DNA of 64,000 bases from Mycolicibacterium peregrinum. GTDB lineage: Bacteria; Actinomycetota; Actinomycetes; Mycobacteriales; Mycobacteriaceae. The position numbers and the translations under genes were made by a program. Under the pieces are notes generated by a model that was not told the DNA's origin, ran no database searches, and worked only from the letters and a program-made list of their open reading frames with translations. The DNA is taken from NCBI RefSeq assembly GCF_002102345.1, contig NZ_LQPP01000011.1:1-64000 (forward strand), written 5' to 3'. How positions within the stretch are numbered: the stretch's first letter is position 1; each line of letters begins with the position of its first letter. Positions 58,269-64,000 of the stretch are shown in pieces.

Positions 58269-59419
58269 GCCGCCCGTTCCAGCACCAGCGCGGCGTGGTG
58301 GTCCAGTCGGCCGCCGATCCCGCCGACCAGTGCCACCGTCGCGTCCGGGACCTGACGCTTGCCTCCGTCACCCCGCAGCTGGACAACCGCCTCGGCCAGC
58401 GGTGTCATGCCCTGCAGATAGAAACCGGACAGCTGGCCCCCACCGGTGTTGGTCGGCAGCGCCCCGCCGGGGCCGGTCTGGCCGTCGCGCACGAAGTGGC
58501 CCGCGGGAACGTCGCCGGTCAGCTGGTACTCGTCGAGCAGCAGCAGCGTGACGATCGAGAACGGGTCATACAGCTCGGCGATATCGAGGTCCGAGCGGCT
58601 CATGCCGGCCTGCTCGAGTGCGTCGTCCACCGCCCGGCGACCGCCTCCGAACCACGACTCCGCTCCCGCGCGTCGTCGGCGGACCGGATGGTGGCGGCCG
58701 GTGCCTCGCACCCGCAGCCGGGCCGCGCCCGTCGAAGGCCGATTGGTCAGCACGACGGCAACGGCTCCGTTCACAGGCCGGGCGCAGTCGAGCCGGCGCA
58801 GCGGCTCGGCGATCATCGGACTGGCGTCGTAGCCGTCCTCGTCGAGTGGCTCGCGGTTGACGGCGTCCGGATTGTCCTGTGCCCAACGTCGCGCGGTGAC
58901 CGCCACCGAACGTAGTGCCGCAGCGTCGGTACCCGTCGTATGCAGCCACCGCTGGGCCAACAACGCGTACGTCGGTACCGAACCGAGCAATCCGGAGGCG
59001 CGTTCCAAACCGCGGACCCCGGCGTTGCCGCCGCTCTGTGCATAGGTTGAACCTGCGCCCTTGCCTGCGACGAGCGGTGCGTCGGCGAAGACGCAGAGCA
59101 CGGTCGATGCTTCTCCGGTGGTGATCGCGTGGCGCGCGCGCTGAATCATCGCGATGGTGGTGGCGCCCTTGATCTCGACGTGTTCGAGGAGTCGAAGGTC
59201 CCGGAAGCCGCCTGCGGCGGCGAAACCGACACCGAGCCGGTCCGGGCGTACACCCTGGGAGGAACCGACGAGGAGCCCGTCGACCTCGGCACGGTCGATG
59301 TGAGCGTCGGTGAGCGCGGCGACACTCGCCTCAGCGGCCAGCCGTAACGGTGTAGCGCCGGGCCGCAAAGACATCGCCGTCATGCCCAGGCCGATCAGGT
59401 CAACGTCGCACCTGCTCAC
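58265..59419 (-). CDS. Thiolase-superfamily protein, Ltp2-like
   Basis: 384 residues from a GTG. The thiolase fold is shown by DAHIDRAEVDGLLVGSSQGV, DLDIAELYDPFSIVTLLLL and ALPTNTGGGQLSGFYLQGMT. The nucleophile loop reads EIKGATTIAMIQ, with no cysteine, as in retro-aldolases of the Ltp2 group. The adjacent DUF35 protein would be its partner. Together they could cleave a beta-hydroxyacyl-CoA without thiolysis (inference). An Arg-rich HHPVRRRRAGAESW loop is unusual. Confidence 0.85.
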   Translation of the reverse strand: MSRCDVDLIGLGMTAMSLRPGATPLRLAAEASVAALTDAHIDRAEVDGLLVGSSQGVRPDRLGVGFAAAGGFRDLRLLEHVEIKGATTIAMIQRARHAITTGEASTVLCVFADAPLVAGKGAGSTYAQSGGNAGVRGLERASGLLGSVPTYALLAQRWLHTTGTDAAALRSVAVTARRWAQDNPDAVNREPLDEDGYDASPMIAEPLRRLDCARPVNGAVAVVLTNRPSTGAARLRVRGTGRHHPVRRRRAGAESWFGGGRRAVDDALEQAGMSRSDLDIAELYDPFSIVTLLLLDEYQLTGDVPAGHFVRDGQTGPGGALPTNTGGGQLSGFYLQGMTPLAEAVVQLRGDGGKRQVPDATVALVGGIGGRLDHHAALVLERAA

Positions 59420-59691
59420 GACTGCCTCCGTGGGCGGCGTTCGCCTTGTCCGCGGTCGAGTTGTCCGCGTTCACCGCGATAGTTACCGACACGCAGCCAA
59501 TCGTCGCGGTCCGCCGCAGTGGCCTGCGTGAAACTGGCGAGTTCGAGTGGACACAGGAAAACATGCTCGCCGCTCTCCAGATCTTCTACCAGCAGGCGCG
59601 GGCCGTTGCCGTTCTCATCCAACGACACCCGCACAGCCGCGAACTCGTTCACCAACTCGGCGAGTTCCCGGCGTCCTGCGGAAGTGTTCAC
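59416..59691 (-). CDS. Hypothetical 91-aa protein, first gene of the leftward operon
   Basis: Start GTG at 59691 (NTSAGRRELAELVNEFAAV); a longer frame to 59727 is open. The core RVSLDENGNGPRLLVEDLES and HVFLCPLELASFTQATAADR looks like a small alpha/beta protein. The tail is Arg/Gly/Gln-rich (RGERGQLDRGQGERRPRRQS). It overlaps the thiolase-like gene by GTGA, so it is expressed with it. Function unknown. Confidence 0.65.
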   Translation of the reverse strand: MNTSAGRRELAELVNEFAAVRVSLDENGNGPRLLVEDLESGEHVFLCPLELASFTQATAADRDDWLRVGNYRGERGQLDRGQGERRPRRQS

Positions 59692-59844
59692 CTGCCCAGT
59701 TTTACCGCATACGACTGTCAGAAGCAATGCAGTAAATCCCGGCGGTGCAAAGATCCCGCAGCGCGGTGTGGGAGTGGTTTCAGTGGTTATCTACTTGGGA
59801 ACATGGCACCATTGACGGCTGAGCCAGGGATCGAAAGAATAAGT

Positions 59845-59858
59845 TGACACGATTGTCA
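59845..59858. promoter_or_regulatory. Candidate operator TGACA-CGAT-TGTCA
   Basis: Perfect 5-bp arms in the 191-bp gap between the two divergent cluster D operons, 25 bp before the hydrolase start. The same dyad form occurs at 62489. A TGTCAG half-site lies near 59708. Confidence 0.75.
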
Positions 59859-59882
59859 GAAGACTGATCAGGAGAGGTTGAG

Positions 59883-60809
59883 ATGACCCAAGCGCAGGCG
59901 CCGCAGACGGCGGCCGACGGGAACCTCGTGCCGAACACCGACAACTACCGCAGCATCTGGATGTATCTGAAGGAACTCGAGTTCCGTCAGGGCTTCGTCG
60001 ATATCCCGGTCAATGGCACATCGGTGCGTACGCGATACGCAGAAGCGGGCGATCCCGCCAAACCGCACGCGATCCTGCTGCACGGCACCGGCGGACACTG
60101 GGAGACCTTCGCCCCCAACCTCGCCGCGTTGAGCGAACACTTCCATTGCGTGGCCATCGACATGGTGGGCAACGGCTTCTCCGACAAGCCCGACTACGAC
60201 TACGAGATCGCGGTGTACGTCGAGCACGTCCTCGGGGTGATGGACCACTTCGGTATGGCGTCGGCCAGTTTCGTGGCCATGTCGCTGGGTGCGTTCGTGG
60301 CCTCGGCCGTGTCCGTGGGCCGCCCCGATCGGGTGGACAAGGTGATCCTGATGTCGCCGGCCGGACGAGAAGCATCGGCCTCGAACATGGCGCGCATTCG
60401 GGCCGAACGCACGAAGGCGGTCAACGAGCCGACCTGGGAGTCGTTGCACGCCGTGTTCGCGCACCTGATCGCCGACGAGGCCAATCGGCTGCCCGATCTG
60501 ATCGGCTTGCGCCAGGCTGTCTACCGCCGCGCGGACACCCGCAACACCATCGACCGGCTGCTGATCCTGCAGGACGAGAAGGTGCGCAATCGGAACCTGA
60601 TTCCGGACGAGGCGTGGCGCGGCATCACCGCACCCGTGATGATCGTGGCCTCGGGCAAGGACCACGGGGTGTACCAGGACACCGCGCGCACCATCGCGGA
60701 GCTGATTCCGAATTCCGAGGTGTTCGAGATGCCGTCGGTGCGGCACTGGCCGCATTTCGAGGATCCAGTGGCGTTCAATGCCGCGGCGGTGGAGTTCTTG
60801 ACCAGATGA
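59883..60809 (+). CDS. Alpha/beta hydrolase, meta-cleavage-product (C-C bond) hydrolase type
   Basis: 308 residues, with AGGAGAGG upstream. The N-terminal layout [20 protein letters not shown] and [20 protein letters not shown] matches BphD/HsaD/TodF-type hydrolases. The nucleophile Ser134 is in [10 protein letters not shown] (a variant elbow), with Asp in ASGKDHGVY and His in [11 protein letters not shown]. It would hydrolyse a ring-cleavage vinylogous diketone to a dienoate plus acid. The following genes encode the hydratase and aldolase that use the dienoate. Overlap with the hydratase is ATGA. Confidence 0.88.
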   Translation: MTQAQAPQTAADGNLVPNTDNYRSIWMYLKELEFRQGFVDIPVNGTSVRTRYAEAGDPAKPHAILLHGTGGHWETFAPNLAALSEHFHCVAIDMVGNGFSDKPDYDYEIAVYVEHVLGVMDHFGMASASFVAMSLGAFVASAVSVGRPDRVDKVILMSPAGREASASNMARIRAERTKAVNEPTWESLHAVFAHLIADEANRLPDLIGLRQAVYRRADTRNTIDRLLILQDEKVRNRNLIPDEAWRGITAPVMIVASGKDHGVYQDTARTIAELIPNSEVFEMPSVRHWPHFEDPVAFNAAAVEFLTR

Positions 60810-61627
60810 CCCGCCCGGATCCCACTGCCCTCGAAGACATCGCCCGTCGGCTGTACGAGGCCGAGCAGACCCGCACGCCGATCCGGCAGCTGTCGCTGGA
60901 CTATCCCGACATGACCATAGAGGATGCGTATGCGGTGCAGCGGACGCTTGTCGAGCTGAAAGTCGCCGACGGCCGAAAGGTCAAGGGGCGCAAGATCGGC
61001 CTGACCTCCAAGGTGATGCAGCGCGCGGTGTCGATCGACGAACCGGATTACGGCGCGTTGTTCGATGACATGTTCTTCGAGGACGGTGGACGCGTACCGC
61101 CCGGCCGCTTCATCCGGCCCCGGGTCGAAGTCGAGTTGGCGTTCGTGCTGGGCGAGCCACTGCAGGGTCCGGACGTCACCTTGTTCGACGTGCTGCGCGC
61201 CACCGAGTTTGTCACGCCCGCAATGGAAATCCTGGATGCCAGGGTGCAGATGTCGGATCCTGAGACCGGTCACCTGCGCACTATCGTCGACACCATTGCC
61301 GACAACGCTGCCGACGCAGGTCTGGTGCTGGGCGGGCGAGTCTTCCGGCCGTTGGACGTCGACCTGCGCTGGGTGTCGGCGCTGTTGTTGCGCAACGGCA
61401 CCATCGAGGAGTCCGGGGTGGCTGCCGCGGTTCTCAACCACCCCGGCAACGGTGTCGCGTGGTTGGCGAATCGGCTGGCTCCGCATGGGGTTTCGCTGCA
61501 ACGCGGCGAGGTGATCCTGTCCGGATCCTTCACCAAGCCGGTGTTCGCCGAGCCGGGCGACACCTTCGTTGCTGATTACGGACCGCTGGGCACCGTGTCG
61601 GTGGTGTTCGACCGGGAGGCCTCGTGA
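60806..61627 (+). CDS. 2-oxo-alkenoate (2-hydroxydienoate) hydratase, HpaH/MhpD type
   Basis: 273 residues. [40 protein letters not shown] and [15 protein letters not shown] are the signature of the fumarylacetoacetate-hydrolase-like hydratases (2-hydroxypentadienoate or 2-oxohept-4-ene-1,7-dioate hydratase, and 4-oxalocrotonate decarboxylase). Glu residues of VEVELAF bind the metal. It adds water to the dienoate from the hydrolase. It overlaps both neighbours (ATGA and GTGA). Confidence 0.9.
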   Translation: MTRPDPTALEDIARRLYEAEQTRTPIRQLSLDYPDMTIEDAYAVQRTLVELKVADGRKVKGRKIGLTSKVMQRAVSIDEPDYGALFDDMFFEDGGRVPPGRFIRPRVEVELAFVLGEPLQGPDVTLFDVLRATEFVTPAMEILDARVQMSDPETGHLRTIVDTIADNAADAGLVLGGRVFRPLDVDLRWVSALLLRNGTIEESGVAAAVLNHPGNGVAWLANRLAPHGVSLQRGEVILSGSFTKPVFAEPGDTFVADYGPLGTVSVVFDREAS

Positions 61628-62388
61628 GCCGGTGGGCGGAACGAATCCAGGCCGGGCGACCACGGTTCGGCATGTGGCTGGCCTCCGGCAGCGCCTACAT
61701 CGCGGAGATTTGTGCCGGCTCGGGCATCGACTGGGTCCTGTTGGACCAGGAACACGCCCCCAACGACCTGCGCACCACGCTGGAGCAGTTGCAGGTGCTG
61801 GGCGGCTATCCCGATGTCGACATCCTGGTGCGGCCACCCGTAGCCGACCCGGTCACCATCAAGCGACTGCTCGATATCGGCGCGCAGAACATCATGGTCC
61901 CGATGATCGATGATGCCGACGAGGCCGCCGCCGCCGTGGCTGCCATCCACTACCCGCCGGCCGGTATCCGAGGTGTCGGCAGCGCCTTGGCGCGCGCCTC
62001 CCGTTGGAACCGGATATCGGACTATCTGTCCACCGCAGACGCTTCGGTGTCGCTGACCGTGCAGGTGGAAACGGTGGCGGGGATTGAGCAGCTCGGCGAT
62101 ATCGCCGATGTCGACGGCGTCGACGCGGTGTTCATCGGTCCGGCCGATTTGGCCGCATCGATGGGCAGACTCGGCCAGCCCGAACATCCGGATGTGGTGA
62201 GCACCATCGAGGCTGCACTGGCGACGATCGTCGCGCACGGCAAGAGCGCCGGGGTGAACGCATTCAACGAGAAGATCGCCCGACGGTATGTCGACGCCGG
62301 GGCGAGTTTCGTTCTGGTGGGTGCCGATGTGGCGCTGCTGGCCCGGGGTGCCGAGCAATTGGTCGACAAATACCGGGTCACGCCTTGA
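61624..62388 (+). CDS. HpcH/HpaI-family class II aldolase
   Basis: 254 residues. [80 protein letters not shown] (metal Glu) and [17 protein letters not shown] (metal Asp) match 4-hydroxy-2-oxoheptanedioate aldolase. Product would be pyruvate plus an aldehyde. Use of an HpaI-type instead of a DmpG-type aldolase, and absence of an acylating acetaldehyde dehydrogenase, imply a longer or functionalised aldehyde. Confidence 0.92.
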   Translation: MSRWAERIQAGRPRFGMWLASGSAYIAEICAGSGIDWVLLDQEHAPNDLRTTLEQLQVLGGYPDVDILVRPPVADPVTIKRLLDIGAQNIMVPMIDDADEAAAAVAAIHYPPAGIRGVGSALARASRWNRISDYLSTADASVSLTVQVETVAGIEQLGDIADVDGVDAVFIGPADLAASMGRLGQPEHPDVVSTIEAALATIVAHGKSAGVNAFNEKIARRYVDAGASFVLVGADVALLARGAEQLVDKYRVTP

Positions 62389-62410
62389 AATGTATAGATC
62401 TGACTATGAC

Positions 62411-62428
62411 GTCACTAGTTCTCGTGAC
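62411..62428. promoter_or_regulatory. Inverted repeat GTCAC-N8-GTGAC
   Basis: 5-bp perfect arms in the 130-bp gap after the aldolase; a secondary regulatory site candidate. Confidence 0.35.
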
Positions 62429-62488
62429 CAATGCTACGTGTCGACACTACTATCGAACAGTCAGATGCCGACGGGTGAGCATTGTTTC

Positions 62489-62502
62489 TGACATATATGT
62501 CA
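62489..62502. promoter_or_regulatory. Candidate operator TGACATATATGTCA
   Basis: A perfect 14-bp palindrome of form TGACA-N4-TGTCA, 2 bp upstream of a TATACT hexamer (62505-62510) before the ACAD at 62519. Binding here would cover the promoter. Confidence 0.75.
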
Positions 62503-62504
62503 CC

Positions 62505-62510
62505 TATACT
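62505..62510 (+). promoter_or_regulatory. Probable -10 element of a leaderless promoter
   Basis: TATACT ends 9 nt before the ACAD start codon. Transcription would begin at or next to the ATG, and no Shine-Dalgarno sequence is present. Confidence 0.55.
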
Positions 62511-62518
62511 CGCTGACT

Positions 62519-63691
62519 ATGGACCTGGACTTCACCCCTGATCAGATCGAGTTCCGCGATCAGGTCCGCACCTGGCTCGACGAGAACAAGCCGACCGAAC
62601 CCCGACCCCGTGACGACGCCGGTATCCGCGATTACGACCTGGCCTGGCAGCGTACCCAATGGGAAGGCGGCTGGGCAGGCATCGCCTGGCCGACCGAGTA
62701 CGGCGGCAAGGGGCTGACGCTGCTGCAGCAGCTCATCTGGTACGAGGAGTACGCCGCCAGAGGGTTTCCCGGCATCGATGCCTGCTTCGTCGGCCTCTCG
62801 CACGCCGGGCCGACTCTGATCACCCGGGCCACCGATGCACAGAAGTCCTTGCACCTCCCGAAAATCCTTCGCGGCGAAGTGCTCTGGTGCCAGGGATTCT
62901 CAGAGCCGGACGCCGGCTCTGATCTCGCCGCGCTGCGCACCAAGGCGGTGATCGATGGTGATCATCTGGTGGTCTCCGGGCAGAAGTTGTGGACCAGTTT
63001 TGCCACCATCTCCGACTACCAGGAACTCCTGGTACGCACCGACAACACCGGCAGCAAGCACAAGGGCATCACCTGGGTGATCTGCGATATGAACACGCCG
63101 GGTATCGACATCCGTCCGATCGAGACCATCGAGGGTGGTGCGGAATTCTGCGAGGTGTTCTACGACGATGTCCGGATCCCGCTGTCCAATGTGGTCGGCG
63201 ACATTGGTGCGGGCTGGTCCGTCGCGATGGCGACGCTGTCGTTCGAGCGGGGTACCGCCTTCACCGCCAACCAGGTTCGGCTGGCCAAGATCATCGAAGA
63301 CCTCATCGACTATGCACGCGACCATGTCGGCCCCGATGGTCGCAGGCCCGCGATTGCCGACGACGAGATCGCGCGGCGACTGGCACACGCGCGGGCGTCG
63401 GTAGCTTCGTTGCGTGCGCTGACCTACACCAATATCTGCGAGGCGTTGAAGACCGAAACGCCTGGACCACGGGGATCCATCGTCAAGTTGATGTATGCCG
63501 AACTGGCCAAGGAAATCGGGAAATTGGCCATGGACGTCATCGGTCCGGCCTCCAACCGCCATTCGTCGCGATGGGACATCGACGGCTGGGTGGGCTACTA
63601 CTACTACAGCTTCTCCCAGGCGATCGGCGGAGGCACGTCGGAGATTCAGCGCAATATTGTCGGCGAGCGGGTGTTGGGACTGCCCCGATGA
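62519..63691 (+). CDS. Acyl-CoA dehydrogenase (large-subunit type)
   Basis: 390 residues. MDLDFTPDQIEFRDQVRTWL, IAWPTEYGGKGLTLLQQLIW, CQGFSEPDAGSDLAALRTKA (TEPGAGSD reads SEPDAGSD), VSGQKLWTSFATISDYQELL and AIGGGTSEIQRNIVGERVLG. The class often forms heteromers with a small ACAD chain, and another ACAD gene follows 21 bp later. The promoter appears leaderless and carries the TGACA-N4-TGTCA operator. Confidence 0.92.
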   Translation: MDLDFTPDQIEFRDQVRTWLDENKPTEPRPRDDAGIRDYDLAWQRTQWEGGWAGIAWPTEYGGKGLTLLQQLIWYEEYAARGFPGIDACFVGLSHAGPTLITRATDAQKSLHLPKILRGEVLWCQGFSEPDAGSDLAALRTKAVIDGDHLVVSGQKLWTSFATISDYQELLVRTDNTGSKHKGITWVICDMNTPGIDIRPIETIEGGAEFCEVFYDDVRIPLSNVVGDIGAGWSVAMATLSFERGTAFTANQVRLAKIIEDLIDYARDHVGPDGRRPAIADDEIARRLAHARASVASLRALTYTNICEALKTETPGPRGSIVKLMYAELAKEIGKLAMDVIGPASNRHSSRWDIDGWVGYYYYSFSQAIGGGTSEIQRNIVGERVLGLPR

Positions 63692-63735
63692 ATGATCAGT
63701 CAGGAGACGGACGTGGATCTGTTACCAGGAGCTGA
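63688..63735 (+). CDS. Possible 15-aa mini-ORF between two ACAD genes
   Basis: An ATG overlapping the ACAD stop (ATGA) opens MNDQSGDGRGSVTRS, which ends inside the next gene. It might only bridge ribosomes from the first to the second ACAD. Weak evidence. Confidence 0.2.
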   Translation: MNDQSGDGRGSVTRS

Positions 63736-64000
63736 ACAGCTCGAAATCGTGGCAGCGGCAGGGGAATTCCTCGCCGAACGGATGCCCGTGGAACGCATCC
63801 GCACTGACCGGTATGCGGAAACATCAGTGCCCGAACAACTCTGGCGCGAGGGCGCGGAGATGGGCCTACTCACCCTCGGACTCGACGAGAAGTTCGGTGG
63901 GTCGGGCCGACCGTTCGACGACGAGGTGCTGCTGTTCGTCGAACTCGGTAGGCGGCTCGCCCCCGGTCCATTCCTGGCCTGCACGTTGGCTGCCCGGGTG
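63713..64000 (+). CDS. Acyl-CoA dehydrogenase, truncated by the window end
   Basis: 96 codons visible from a GTG with GGAG upstream. The N-terminal ACAD domain begins MDLLPGAEQLEIVAAAGEFL and continues LWREGAEMGLLTLGLDEKFG, then DDEVLLFVELGRRLAPGPFL. The LAPGPFLAC segment resembles small-subunit ACADs such as the one at 18525. It probably pairs with the ACAD just upstream. Confidence 0.8.
   Translation, partial: MDLLPGAEQLEIVAAAGEFLAERMPVERIRTDRYAETSVPEQLWREGAEMGLLTLGLDEKFGGSGRPFDDEVLLFVELGRRLAPGPFLACTLAARV

Overview
The window is high-GC actinobacterial DNA, most likely from a Mycobacterium/Mycolicibacterium or a close relative. Three things point there: a short-chain dehydrogenase of the mycofactocin-associated type, a dense set of acyl-CoA synthetases and acyl-CoA dehydrogenases (FadD/FadE style) with TetR regulators, and many ATGA/GTGA gene overlaps. 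I see no rRNA, tRNA, CRISPR array or replication origin. Almost every gene belongs to CoA-thioester catabolism of hydrophobic substrates (steroid-, terpenoid- or aromatic-like). The substrates cannot be named from sequence alone.

Layout. 1-2.04 kb: a nested insertion scar, made of an IS630 transposase tail, a complete IS1182-family element and the tail of a truncated SDR gene. 2.04-13.1 kb (cluster A): TetR, a KshA-like Rieske oxygenase, a thiolase/OB-fold/DUF2889 operon, a MaoC hydratase with an Ltp2-like thiolase and an acyl-CoA ligase, then a tandem double-TetR regulator and an amidohydrolase. 13.2-26.3 kb (cluster B): acyl-CoA dehydrogenases (one a 767-residue two-domain fusion), a 3Fe-4S-type ferredoxin, and an operon of ligase, crotonase, mycofactocin SDR, double-hotdog hydratase, dehydrogenase and crotonase. 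Two shared operator types link its promoters. 26.3-37.1 kb (cluster C1): a crotonase remnant, a TetR/oxidoreductase pair, a kinase-P450 pair, and a seven-gene operon (AveC-like membrane protein, 48-aa membrane peptide, SDR, P450, CoA-transferase, ligase, TetR). 37.2-44.8 kb (cluster C2): crotonase, APH-like kinase, PhyH oxygenase and a CrtC-like protein facing an APH-like kinase/ACAD10-11-like dehydrogenase pair controlled by an XRE-TetR fusion. 45.0-64 kb (cluster D): TetR, a CoA-transferase, and a fourteen-gene leftward operon (Rieske alpha and beta, DUF35/thiolase, ligase, crotonase, ALDH, flavin reductase, ACAD, LLM oxidoreductase, hydrolase, cupin, thioesterase). That operon diverges from a C-C hydrolase, hydratase and HpaI-type aldolase operon and two further ACADs.

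How the genes fit together (inference). Oxygenases (two Rieske systems, two P450s, one PhyH) introduce hydroxyl groups. Ligases and CoA-transferases make CoA thioesters. ACADs, crotonases, MaoC proteins, SDRs and thiolase or retro-aldolase modules then shorten them. In cluster D the hydrolase-hydratase-aldolase trio looks like the lower half of a meta-cleavage route. No extradiol ring-cleavage dioxygenase and no dedicated Rieske reductase lies in the window. The least conventional parts are two kinase-linked acyl-CoA modules, the AveC-like/P450/CoA-transferase operon, two fused regulators, and several palindromic operators that recur in front of separate operons.
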